NCBI GenBank assembly: GCA_949358305.1
Contig: CASHSZ010000002.1
Span: 124,001-188,000 of the forward strand
Reading direction: 5' to 3'
Origin: Strigamia acuminata
Taxonomy: Eukaryota; Arthropoda; Chilopoda; Geophilomorpha; Linotaeniidae
Length of the DNA stretch: 64,000 nucleotides
Below, in pieces: positions 21,773 through 32,473 of this stretch (positions are counted from its first letter, which is position 1; each line of letters opens with the position of its first letter). Made by a program: the position numbers and the translations under genes. The notes below the pieces were generated by a model. That model was not told the origin of the DNA and searched no databases. It saw nothing but the letters and a program-made list of their open reading frames with translations.

Positions 21773-24700
21773 TTACGACTGTTCTGATTTCTCATTTATC
21801 TCTTGAATACGATTAGAAACGTAGGGCTTCCACTGGTTACGTGTCGACTTGATCCAAGCAAGGGTGATCTCGGAGTCAGAATAATAACGTACTGTGGTGA
21901 TTGGGTATCCAGGTAAGAAATTCTTTGTCACGTATGAACACATTCTAACCCCTATGACCGCAGCAGTTAATTCCAACCTTGGTAGTGTTAGTTTTGTCAA
22001 GGGCGCTATTCTACATTTACTCAGAAGTAATGTCCGTTTCCCTTGATCATTTAAAGTGTAGATTGCGCACCCGTATGCCTTAGGGCTTGCGTCGCAAAAT
22101 ACTTCTAGCGTGATATCCCTCTTTGAATAGGTCTCTAACCATCTCTTGACTTTTAGCTCTTTCAGCTCTTGGATATCTTTGCACCAATCTTCAACTTCTT
22201 GGCGCTCTGTTTCGGAAATCGGTACGTCCCATCCTATCGATTGACTACAGATTTCGCGTAATAGTAGTTTCATCCGCAGAACCACTGGAGAAATTAAGCC
22301 TAACGGATCGAACACGGAAGCCGAGAGCGACAACATCTCCCTTCTGGTTCTCGGAGTATTCTCTGCTGAGGGAATATTGAACATCATGACGTCTTCTTGT
22401 ACGTTCCATAATATTCCTAACATCTTGATGAATTCCAAGTCTTCAAACTTGTCACTTCTCATGTGAAACCCTTCCTCTTGTAGATTTCGGAAAACCTCTT
22501 CACTCGGGGTGACCCACTTTACTAGCGGCATTTGCGCATCGTCTAAGATCTTACGCAATAGCCCACAGTGTTCTGATGTGTCTTGAGTACCGTCGCCTCC
22601 TGAAGTTAAGTCATCCATGTAAATCCCTTGATCTAACGCTTCCGCTTCCTTCGGGTAAACGTCAATGAAGAGCTTCGCTTGCTTGCGGATCGCAGCACAG
22701 AGTAAGAATGGCGATGAATTAACTCCGAACAGAACGACTGTCATACGTAAAATTACTAAGTTCTCCCATAGACTTTCCCATGAGTATGGTTTGGAGAAAT
22801 AGTCCTTGGCAACCCATAGAAATCTCAGAAAATTTCTGTATGTCGGGTTGATCGAAACTTGCAAAAAAGCTTGTTTGATGTCGGCTATTGCTGGGATGCA
22901 ATACAATCTAAACCGAATCATCACTAGAATTATATCCGGATTCAGGGACGGCCCCGGATACAAACAATCATTGAGTGAATATTGGCCTTTCTTGGAGGAG
23001 GAAGCATTGAAGACAACACGGAACTTCGTTGTATCCCTGTCTTCTCGTATGATTGGGTGATGTGGAATGTAATAGGTGTCCTTGTCTAGAAACCTCTCTT
23101 CTTTAGGAACTTGCTCGGCATGATCCTGTTCAACATATTCCCACATCGCTTTATCGTAACGAGCTTTGTGATCGTCATTGTCGTCAAGTCTCCTCAAGGT
23201 CGAACCCAATTGGTTCAGTGCCAAATTCCAGTTTTGATCCAATTGACCAATTTTCTCATTCGTAGGTAATGAGACTTCATACCGTCCATTCGGAAGACGA
23301 GTGGCGGTCTTGTCAAATCGATCTCTCACGAAATCGGATGTCTTCTCACTAGGGTTTATCCCAATTGAGTCAAGCGTCCATAACTTTTCCAATTCTTTGT
23401 ACTCAGGAGAAGTATTCCAGTTAGCACTGGTGATCAACATGTTAGCGTCAGGAAGCAAACTTTGGTGTCCAATTGCTCCTGAAACGACCCATCCAAATAT
23501 GGTCTTGATCAGTCCACACTGTTTATTAAGTCTCTTCCTTCCGTTGATGAACACCTCCCACCAGACATCTACACCGAGCAGGATCTCAATGTCATTCGTC
23601 TGTGACGGCAACTCTTCAGCTAGCTCCAGTCCCAGGCCTCTAATCCTTCGGACAGCTTCTGGGTCTACCACTCCTGATACAAAAGGAAGACAATCTGTCG
23701 TCAACGCCAATACCAGAAGTCCTTTTCTGTCATGTCGAGATTTCAACTTCAGGTGATGAACATCATGACAAGTTGACTTCGGCGTCTGATCATTGAACCG
23801 CTGTGTGGCTACATGAACTTCTCCGTCTTTCTTCAGTTTCAGCTTCTGCGCAAGACTCTTGACTATAAATGAACGGTGACTCGCTGGGTCTATGATTCCG
23901 CGAACTCTATGGAACTTTCCACCTGGGATCTTCAGGTCCGCAGTAAAGACCATAAGTTGCAGCTGATCGGATGCGACCAACGAGACGCTCACTGTTGCTT
24001 CACCTGGTGACTTTTCCTTGCCTGAGTCCACTTTGACTAACATCTTTCGGCAGATCGTTGTGTGATGACGTCCACCGCAATGTTGGCAGGAAAACTTCAT
24101 GCTACAGTCGCGCATTTGATGTCCGGTATGAAGACAGTTAAAGCATAATTTATCTTTCCTTATAATCTCCAACTTCTTCGCTACGTCCATCAATTTCTTG
24201 CAACTGCCATTATGATGCTCGTTGCTATTGCAAAAGGCGCACTTATGCCTTGGCAATTCCTTTCTAGTCCCTCTTGTCTGTTGAATCGCAACGCATGTTG
24301 TCATGGATGACCTCGGACTTTCTTTTGTTGACTCTGTCTTGTCAACCTTCACCTGCCTCTCTGATCCCAAAGCATCTTCAACGCGTTCCGCGTTTGTTAC
24401 TTCGTCGGAGATAAAGTCGAGCAGGGTAACTAAATTGTCGGACTTTGCTCCATGCTTCTCATAGAAACGAACGACGATCTTCTTTGGAAATTTCTTCAAA
24501 ATTTCCGGTGCTAAGAACATCCCTGATGTTTCAACAGGCACTTTTAGCTGTGCCAACAGGCGTACAGCTGATGAAATCTGAGTGAGCAAACTCTTCACTG
24601 CCTTAACGGGGTGCAAGTCTTTCACTGGCTTGGCATTTTTCACTGACTTAATCAGTGCAACCCGTTGCGTGTCTTCAGCTCCATAACTCCTCGTCAACTC

Positions 24701-25513
24701 GGCTCTAGCAAGTTCGTATGACCCAGTGGTCAATGGAAAAGAAGAAATCAAGGCCGATGCTTCTCCGGTACAGCTTGCACGTAGGTATTGCAGCTTCTCG
24801 GTTTCGGTCAAATCAGGATCATTGTGGACCGCTGTGTCGAATCCACCCAGGAATGACCTGTAGTGAAGCATGTCTCCGCTAAACTTCTCTAACTCAAGTT
24901 TAGGCAACTTGGAGTTCTTCCTTCTTGCAACCATGGTCGAGTTCAACCCTGAGGCGGTCAAGTTGGCTGAAGTGTCGGCAATACTGGTTCCTCCTAACCG
25001 AGAAATTGATCGCATTGCGACATCGGCTCTTTTCCGTAACAAGTCCATCTTGTCCTTAACTTCTTCGGCTCGAGTAACATTGTTCATGTATTGTTTGAGG
25101 TCAACCAGCTTCTTCAGTTCGTTGAGACCATTAATCATCCGGGTAACTTTTCCTTCTGCAGATGCAGCTATGGCTTCGAGTTCTCCGGCATCACAAATGT
25201 CCCTGGACTCATCTAAAAGGTTCTCTAAACCTCCGGTGTGCGTATCCCATACGGCTTCCTGTAATCGGATCTCATCCTTAGTAGGTCCGGTCAAGTGTCC
25301 AGTATGATGTCCAGCTGAAAGTCCAGCCTGAGTTCCGGTCTGAGGTCCAGTCTGAAGTACAGGCGGAGGTCCAGTCTGTTGTCCAAGTGGAAGTCCAGCC
25401 TGAGATCCAGTTAAATGTCCAGTCAAACGTCCAGCTGATGTCCTCGGAATAGGAGAGGTCACTCTCGAAGTAGGAGCTGACATCAGTCTTATGTCCTCTT
25501 TTGTCTCGGACAT
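21773..25513 (-). CDS. gag-pol: Element B Gag-protease-RT-RNase H, ended by in-frame stop
   Basis: The 1,246-residue frame starts at the ATG at 25513 (MSETKED); the open frame reaches 25540, but its first codon there is GTG. Order: a tetrapeptide-repeat N terminus (about residues 29-76), Gag with DUF1759-like region, zinc knuckles (about 425-490), protease with DPAS near 542, reverse transcriptase with YMDD near 965, and RNase H with FCDAS and YYSDS. A TAA follows EQS. In A and D the text reads EQWSHVP without a break, so B has two extra codons, Ser and stop. Homology to A is clear throughout but well diverged. The protein would lack integrase unless the stop is read through. Confidence 0.9.
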   Translation of the reverse strand: MSETKEDIRLMSAPTSRVTSPIPRTSAGRLTGHLTGSQAGLPLGQQTGPPPVLQTGPQTGTQAGLSAGHHTGHLTGPTKDEIRLQEAVWDTHTGGLENLLDESRDICDAGELEAIAASAEGKVTRMINGLNELKKLVDLKQYMNNVTRAEEVKDKMDLLRKRADVAMRSISRLGGTSIADTSANLTASGLNSTMVARRKNSKLPKLELEKFSGDMLHYRSFLGGFDTAVHNDPDLTETEKLQYLRASCTGEASALISSFPLTTGSYELARAELTRSYGAEDTQRVALIKSVKNAKPVKDLHPVKAVKSLLTQISSAVRLLAQLKVPVETSGMFLAPEILKKFPKKIVVRFYEKHGAKSDNLVTLLDFISDEVTNAERVEDALGSERQVKVDKTESTKESPRSSMTTCVAIQQTRGTRKELPRHKCAFCNSNEHHNGSCKKLMDVAKKLEIIRKDKLCFNCLHTGHQMRDCSMKFSCQHCGGRHHTTICRKMLVKVDSGKEKSPGEATVSVSLVASDQLQLMVFTADLKIPGGKFHRVRGIIDPASHRSFIVKSLAQKLKLKKDGEVHVATQRFNDQTPKSTCHDVHHLKLKSRHDRKGLLVLALTTDCLPFVSGVVDPEAVRRIRGLGLELAEELPSQTNDIEILLGVDVWWEVFINGRKRLNKQCGLIKTIFGWVVSGAIGHQSLLPDANMLITSANWNTSPEYKELEKLWTLDSIGINPSEKTSDFVRDRFDKTATRLPNGRYEVSLPTNEKIGQLDQNWNLALNQLGSTLRRLDDNDDHKARYDKAMWEYVEQDHAEQVPKEERFLDKDTYYIPHHPIIREDRDTTKFRVVFNASSSKKGQYSLNDCLYPGPSLNPDIILVMIRFRLYCIPAIADIKQAFLQVSINPTYRNFLRFLWVAKDYFSKPYSWESLWENLVILRMTVVLFGVNSSPFLLCAAIRKQAKLFIDVYPKEAEALDQGIYMDDLTSGGDGTQDTSEHCGLLRKILDDAQMPLVKWVTPSEEVFRNLQEEGFHMRSDKFEDLEFIKMLGILWNVQEDVMMFNIPSAENTPRTRREMLSLSASVFDPLGLISPVVLRMKLLLREICSQSIGWDVPISETERQEVEDWCKDIQELKELKVKRWLETYSKRDITLEVFCDASPKAYGCAIYTLNDQGKRTLLLSKCRIAPLTKLTLPRLELTAAVIGVRMCSYVTKNFLPGYPITTVRYYSDSEITLAWIKSTRNQWKPYVSNRIQEINEKSEQS
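25286..25429. repeat. 12-bp tandem repeat coding a tetrapeptide array in Gag B
   Basis: Twelve units of 12 bp, each based on GTCCAG plus six variable bases, run in frame. On the coding strand they give four-residue units of the type x-x-(T/A)-G, such as QTGP and HLTG. Elements A and D have no such stretch. The array makes a disordered glycine/threonine-rich N terminus. Confidence 0.85.
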
Positions 25514-25552
25514 CTTCTTAGAGTAACTTATTCTATTCACTCTCTTAAAATA

Positions 25553-27106
25553 GGGGGTTTCATTAATGAAGCAATTTTGTAATTTTGCAACTTTAGCAAT
25601 TTTGCACTTTTGGATTTGTCACATGATATCAGTTCCACCAATCATGTGCATAATTGCAAAAACACAAAACAGAAAAAATACACAATCACAAAATCAAAGG
25701 TAGTTTTGCTATTTTGGAAAAGATGGCAGCAGCCAAACTCAATCCAAGTGGCCATCACAAATTGTGATTAATAATTAGTTTCAAAAACAATCTCATAATT
25801 TTGCAATTTTGCAATTATTTAAATAGTCACGTGACTTCCTATCCACCATATTAGGTTATAGTTATATCCAACCAATTTTAAAATGTGATGCAAAAAAACT
25901 AGTTCTTATTTGTGTGATGGAACAAAATATTTTTTAATAAGGTGCATTTTAATAAATACTAGCTGTTCACCCACAAAGCCAAAGCCATAGATCAGACAAA
26001 TGTATACAACCAAATCATAAAATAAATTTTTGCAAAACTAAACCAAACCCATAATAATGCAACCCAAACCCAAACCACACCAAACTAAAACCAATGCCAA
26101 TCTGGCCAATACCCAAACACAATCAAACCCAAAAGTTAACCTAAACCCAACGCCAATCCAGCCAATTCAATTTTGGCCCAAACCACTGCAACCTGCTATT
26201 TTGTCCTCCTTTATTATTCAACCACTTTTTCCAACTTTTTCTTATAAATCAACCCAAAAAAGATCGTTTTTTCCAAAATTTAAAATCAACGGTTAATGCG
26301 ATCAAAAAGTTATCTGTACCATCGTTTTCAGCGGAATTTTCTTCTCTGGAAACCTGTTTTAAACATTTCATTCGGTTAATTTTACGAATTTTTGGTTTTG
26401 TCATGGTCGAATCTCGAATCCAAATTCTGCACCAAATTTCCAAATTTTCCCATTCGGTCCCCCGCTAAGATGGCCCGAATCGGCACTTTTCCTCGCCCGA
26501 ATCAAAAAGTAAAAAATACAGGCTTGTGCAGAATTGTCTCCTCTTCAAAATGAGCTTAGTTCCATAATTTTCCGAGCTCATCTTGACATAGAAAACAATA
26601 AAAAACGATACGCGACGAACATTTCCGCCTGAATTTCCATTCGGGCACCCGCTAAAATCGCCCTGAATCGCCCTGAATCGGTACTTTTTTTTACCCGAAT
26701 CGAAGTATTGAGTTTCCTAGCTGTTATACAGTCATGGATGCATCAGCATTTTGATGATATACAAGGATACAAGTTAGCCACTTAGATAGAGCTTGGATGC
26801 CTCCATTTTGTTTTGAGTTTCACAAGCCTCAAAATCACTTCTTATCAAAATCACAAAAACTACCTTTTAGATGTTTTTGGGATTTTGTGTTTTTACTCTT
26901 TTGTGCTTTAGTGAATGTGAATGTGATTGGTAGAACAGATATCACATGACAATACTCAAAAATCACAAAATCGTCCAGATCACACAATTGCAAAATTGAC
27001 TGGGTTAATTCAATGTAAACTCATTTTTGGAGGCATCAAAAAATAATGATTTTGTGATTAATGCAAAATCACAAAATTGCAAAATCATTCATATAATGAA
27101 ACCCCC
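25553..27106. mobile_element. Non-autonomous inverted-repeat DNA transposon in the B leader (1,554 bp)
   Basis: The ends are GGGGGTTTCATTA and its inverse TAATGAAACCCCC, flanked by TA at 25551-25552 and 27107-27108. The inverted similarity continues inward for some 200 bp; for example ATGATATCAGTTCCACCAAT near 25627 pairs with the inverse near 26930-26950. No transposase frame is present. Inside are AACCC/AACCAAA-rich text (26040-26160) and a duplicated CCCGAATCGG motif (26470-26700). A TA duplication fits a Tc1/mariner-like mobiliser, but the family is not certain. It lies 39 bp upstream of the B gag ATG. Confidence 0.8.
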
Positions 27107-27982
27107 TAGTATATCGCTTCTTATACTAATACTCTTATACTAGTAATTGTGTTAGTATCCAATACCCCTGGGTCACAATGCAGACAAGGAACCCACCAAA
27201 AAGGTATCTTAACTCTATAAACTAATGAGGGACTTAACCCTTAATGGGTGTCTTATAGTAAGAGAAGGTGTAAATGCTTCCCTACCTGGGTAGTTCTGTG
27301 AAGCCTCTATTGTTGTCCAGCTGACTGGTCAAGCTTAACTAAGTTGAAGGAATCCCTTGTGTCTCGATCCCTTATGTCTAACCTGTCTCTCTACTAATCT
27401 CTCAAACTGACAAAAAATATCTATTCTATATTTCTTATAATATAACTGCTTTTCCCCCCATACTAGGTACTAGCAACTAGAATACCACTGAACAATTCAC
27501 GCAAAAGGTACAGAAAAGAAAAATACAATTCAAATTCACAATTGAAAATCTTAAAACTATATCTTCTTCCAGGTTGAAGAATCCCACCAGTAGATTGCGT
27601 TGTGTCTTGCTTGTACAGTTGACCACCACACCAGTTCAGGCTCAAGCAGGCATCCAGCAGCAGGTTGACACTTCAAGACTCTTGTAGAAATCCTCATGGA
27701 AATGCTGCCCTGATGTTTGAAGAACTCAGCTTTCTTTCACTCCTGGCCTCTCAGGTGTACTGCAGTTGAACCCTTGAATCCAGTTGAATACTGACTGAAG
27801 CTCTCACAAGATGACACTGCATATCATCAGCTCACACTTGTATACATTAGGCCTAGTATGAATGATCACTGAATAAACACTAATGCCTTTCTTGTGTGCT
27901 GCTTGCTCCTTGATGTGGAAAATCACTGCATCCCTGTTTCAGTCATCCTGGTTCACAGAAGGCACCAGAAAAACAATTGCTC
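27107..27982 (-). other. Leader of element B upstream of the inserted transposon
   Basis: This is the original 5' leader between the 5' LTR and the inserted transposon. It contains GCGTTGTGT at 27597-27605 and the tRNA-like primer site at 27944-27967. I see no coding frame of note; a 60-codon frame at 27463-27645 looks like chance. Confidence 0.75.
27944..27967 (-). promoter_or_regulatory. Diverged tRNA-His-like primer-binding site, element B
   Basis: The element strand reads TGGTGCC, then TTCT, then GTGAACCAGGAT. It matches the element A site except for four inserted bases and one further added A. The terminal TGG lies 15 bases from the 5' LTR end, the same gap as in A. Confidence 0.5.
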
Positions 27983-29530
27983 TGTTGCTAATCAGCATGG
28001 CAATGTGTTAAGGATTATGGCTCAGCAGCCATCTTGTTTGATGTATAGTGGTATCTGATGGTAAAATATGTGGTTTCTTCTACCTTGCATGAATTCCCTG
28101 AATTTCCATGTTGAAAGATCATTCTTTCCTTGTCTGGATTGCTGGGAAGTTGTTGATCAGTAGTAGTTCATCTAGTTGACCCAGGAACCCAGCTGGGTGG
28201 GGAAAAGAGTGTTTTTTCCTACTCTTCCATTAGGCCTAAGGCAAGAACACTAAGAGAGAGGAAAAGAACAACTTCTTTATATAACTTCTTTTAAAGAACT
28301 CTGATACAATACACAAAAGCATGTGCAAACAAAGATCATACACTTTAAACAATTATAGGTCAACCAAACAAGTGTTGGAGCTGACCCTTTAACAATAAGA
28401 TCATCAATCAAAACACTAGAAACCTTTAAGGCTTCTGTACATAAGAAGAGTAACAATGTATGCTGGTCCCAATAGGTTTCCGTATTTGGTTCCAGCTTAA
28501 ACCTAAATACATTTGAATAATTACTTACAATTCAAGTTAGGGCTTACAAAGAATTACTGATAGTCCTAGAGCAATAAAAACAAGGTACATAGTAGATAGA
28601 ATACATTGAAATATGATCACTACACATAAAGACTGCTTCAGATTTAGCCCTAGAAGCCAACAGCCAATTAGATTGCTTAAAGCTTGAAAACCCTGAGAAT
28701 TAATATTTTCCAACTTTAAACCCAACAGAAAAATTGCTAATGTACATTAATATTCCTTAAATATCAATAGAATAATTAACAAATATTAAAACCCATGATA
28801 TCTGACTATTTTCAGATCCAAACAACCTTCAGTGCAGCACTGAAACCAACATGGCTTCCTCATTGTCAAGGATTGGAGGCAAGCACTGCATTTCAAAGCT
28901 AGGAACAACTAGGCATGTGATTACAGGTATTTCCATATTAAATTATCTTAATATTAACTAACTAACTCATTCTAAGATGTTGCAGGCAACTGACATTGCC
29001 TGTAACAATGTACAGATACAAGGATGCACTTTTAGGCTTAAAGGTGCACCTCGCGATGTTTGCGGCCCTCGTAGCGCCTCAACCGTAGGTCCTAAAATTC
29101 TGCTCTATAGCCCATTGGAAAGAGCATGAAAAACTCTACAAAATGGTATATTTTACGGATTTTTAGGATAACTTTTTGATATTGAATTTAACACTTTTTC
29201 CCTTCAGGTTAGCAGCTAAGAAATACAAATCAACTCAAATAAAGAACCAGGAAGAACTCAACTACAACACCAGACTCAACCTATGCAAGATTTGAAGGTA
29301 ATAAAATATTATTTAATTTAACTGTAGAAATTAAATAACTAGAATAATCTGAACCCATGTCTTTCAGATCTACTGTGAAGAGCTTTTGTGATGGCTCAAG
29401 CACAACTCGCATCACTTTGAAGAGCGGTAATTTCAGATGAGTAACTCTTTGATTCCAGTCAATAAGAATTAAATTGAAACAAAATTCCTCCTTTTCAGAT
29501 TTGCATCATTTCCTGTTGCAATTCGCAACA
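27983..29530 (-). repeat. Right (5') LTR of element B (1,548 bp)
   Basis: Nearly identical to 18525-20072 and bounded by TGTTGC and GCAACA. The satellite resumes at 29531 with the ACTT duplication. The YY1-like motif recurs at 28025-28035. Confidence 0.96.
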
Positions 29531-31694
29531 ACTTAGCACAAACACCACAAGACCAATGTCTCTAAATGTTCAGAAATAGTGTTTAAACCTTAGTAGAAGC
29601 CTTCAATGCAAGTTTTAGCAACATTCAAGCAATGATTTGGGAGAATAGACTTTTGATCTCATCACAGTTGACTTTGCACAAACACCACAAGACCAATGTT
29701 TCTGAATGTTCAGAAATAGTGTTTAAACCTTAGTAAAAGCCTTCAATGCAAGTTTTAGCAACATCCAAGCAATGATTTGGGAGAATAGACTTTTGATCTC
29801 ATCACAGTTGACTTTGCACAAACACCACAAGACCAATGTTTCTGAATGTTCAGAAATAGTGTTTAAACTTTAGTAGAAGCCTTCAATGTAAGTTTTAGCA
29901 ACATCCAAGCAATGATTTGGGAGAATAGACTTTTGATCTCATTACAGTTCACTTAGCACAAACACCACAAGACAAATTTCTCTGAAAGTTCAGAAATAGT
30001 GTTTAAACCTTAGTAGAAGCCTTCGATGTAAGTTTTAGCAACATCCAAGCAATGATTTGGGAGAATAGACTTTTGATCTTATCACAGTTGACTTAGCACA
30101 AACACCACAAGCCCAATGTCTCTGAATGTTTAGAAATAGTGTTTAAACCTTAGTAGAAGACTTTAATGCAAGTTTTAGCAACATCCAAGCAATGATTTGG
30201 GAGAATAAACTTTTGATCTCATCACAGTTGACTTTGCACAAACACCACAAGACCAATGTCTCTGAATGTTCAGAAATAGTGTTTAAACCTTAGTAGAAGC
30301 CTTCAATGCAAGTTTTAGCAACATCCAAGCAATGATTTGGGAGAATAGACTTTTGATCTTATCACAGTTGACTTTGCACAAACACCACAAGACCAATGTT
30401 TCTGAATGTTCAGAAATAGTGTTTAAACTTTAGTAGAAGCCTTCAATGTAAGTTTTTGCAACATCCAAGCAATGATTTGGGAGAATAGACTTTTGATCTC
30501 ATCACAGTTCACTTAGCACAAACACCACAAGACAAATTTCTCTGAAAGTTCAGAAATAGTGTTTAAACCTTAGTAGAAGCCTTCGATGTAAGTTTTAGCA
30601 ACATCCAAGCAATGATTTGGGAGAATAGACTTTTGATCTTATCACAGTTGACTTTGCACAAACACCACAAGACCAATGTCTCTGAATGTTTAGAAATAGT
30701 GTTTAAATCTTAGTAGAAGCCTTCAATGCAAGTTTTAGCAACATCCAAGCAATGATTTGGGAGAATAGACTTTTGATCTCATCACAGTTGACTTTGCACA
30801 AACACCACAAGACCAATGTTTCTGAATGTTCAGAAATAGTGTTTAAACCTTAGTAGAAGCTTTCAATGCAAGTTTTAGCAACATCCAAGTAATAAATTTT
30901 AAAAAACAAATTTTAGAGCTTATTTTACATCGCAGTTGACTTAGCACAAACACCACAAGACCAATGTCTCTAAATGTTCAGAAATAGTGTTTAAACCTTA
31001 GTAGAAGCCTTCAATGCAAGTTTTAGCAACATTCAAGCAATGATTTGGGAGAATAGACTTTTGATCTCATCACAGTTGACTTTGCACAAACACCACAAGA
31101 CCAATGTTTCTGAATGTTCAGAAATAGTGTTTAAACCTTAGTAAAAGCCTTCAATGCAAGTTTTAGCAACATCCAAGCAATGATTTGGGAGAATAGACTT
31201 TTGATCTCATCACAGTTGACTTTGCACAAACACCACAAGACCAATGTTTCTGAATGTTCAGAAATAGTGTTTAAACTTTAGTAGAAGCCTTCAATGTAAG
31301 TTTTAGCAACATCCAAGCAATGATTTGGGAGAATAGACTTTTGATCTCATCACAGTTCACTTAGCACAAACACCACAAGACAAATTTCTCTGAAAGTTTA
31401 GAAATAGTGTTTAAACCTTAGTAGAAGCCTTCGATGTAAGTTTTAGCAACATCCAAGCAATGATTTGGGAGAATAGACTTTTGATCTTATCACAGTTGAC
31501 TTTGCACAAACACCACAAGACCAATGTCTCTGAATGTTTAGAAATAGTGTTTAAATCTTAGTAGAAGCCTTCAATGCAAGTTTTAGCAACATCCAAGCAA
31601 TGATTTGGGAGAATAGACTTTTGATCTCATCACAGTTGACTTTGCACAAACACCACAAGACCAATGTTTCTGAATGTTCAGAAATAGTGTTTAA
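29531..31694. repeat. Satellite array, block 3
   Basis: 140-bp monomers, with one 148-bp unit near 30890. The run starting at 30940 repeats the run starting at 29531 over several monomers, so multi-monomer duplication is visible here too. The block is cut at a TTAA (31691-31694) by the piggyBac-like element. Confidence 0.97.
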
Positions 31695-31729
31695 CACTAG
31701 AACGGCCAGACCGGTCATTTTGACCGGAA

Positions 31730-31824
31730 CAGCTGTTTAAACAGCTGCAGCAATAAACCCAATGGGTTTACGGTGCTGCTAATTTGTGACTTTAGCTGAT
31801 TTATGATGCTTTATGTCATAAATC
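31730..31824. repeat. Cluster of three palindromes in the piggyBac-like element
   Basis: A perfect 18-bp palindrome CAGCTGTTTAAACAGCTG lies at 31730-31747. It is followed by a stem TAAACCCA/TGGGTTTA inside outer GCAGC/GCTGC (about 31746-31778) and a stem GATTTATGA/TCATAAATC (31798-31824). Such sub-terminal hairpins are common in short DNA transposons. Confidence 0.8.
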
Positions 31825-31900
31825 ATCCAAAGTTGAATTTTTCTTAAGAAATAATAAAAAAAAAGTGAATTGACCTAGAACGGCCGAAACCGGTTAAAAT

Positions 31901-32473
31901 TGTTGGCGTGTTCTGCGCCGTCTACTTCAATATGAGTTCTAACTTTATGTTTTAATTATGTTATTCGATATTTTATTCATTAATTATTATATCTCGATGT
32001 ATTATTTATATTTCGTACCGTAATTCTTATTTCCGATTGTATTTGTATGCATTGGCACAATGCGTCTCATTATTTGTCGTTATGTACACGGCACATTGCT
32101 ATGCCTAGCAATTCGATTATAGTTTGATGTTAATTATTAACGCCAGATGGCGTTTATGTTGATTCACTTTTCCAAGATGGCGACCGATAGTCGCATTTCG
32201 TTTTTCTCATCCAAATCTGGATTATGTTGTAAGTTTATTGTTTATCCATTAAATTTTATTGTTTTATAAGCGTTTTTGCTTCCTTTGCACGTCTATTATA
32301 AGTGCAAACCACTTTCACGGCGATTCCTATCGCCATTTCCGCGCACGTCGTGCAGACGTCGCCTCGTATAGTGGCAAAGTGCGCCCGGGTCGGTCGCCGC
32401 CATTGCCGCTATTTTCTCGTCGTTTCCTTTATTTTGCACGACCATTTCGTGCCGTGTTTCCACCTCTGCTACA
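31901..32473 (+). repeat. Copia left (5') LTR (573 bp)
   Basis: Starts TGTTGGCGTG and ends CTCTGCTACA. I see no difference from 38451-39023 by eye, so insertion is recent. The motif AAGATGGCGACC at 32174-32185 resembles a YY1/Pho site. The end of the LTR (CTCTGCTAC) is complementary to the start of the primer-binding site that follows, so the LTR-leader joint can form a hairpin. Confidence 0.97.

Larger units (their letters stand above)
18525..29530 (-). mobile_element. BEL/Pao element B (11,006 bp)
   Basis: Bounded by TGTTGC and GCAACA with ACTT at 18521-18524 and 29531-29534. The two 1,548-bp LTRs differ at only a couple of positions that I noticed. The internal part holds a gag-pol of a lineage distinct from A and D, broken by one stop codon. 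Its leader is enlarged by an inserted DNA transposon at 25553-27106. It sits in the satellite at the same monomer base as element D. Confidence 0.96.

Noticed and set aside
25514-25540. Start of element B gag at 25540
   Set aside because: The codon there is GTG; the first ATG is at 25513 with A at -3.
26040-26160. Telomere-like AACCC/AACCAAA repeats
   Set aside because: The units are irregular and short, and lie inside an inverted-repeat transposon; no regular telomeric period is seen.
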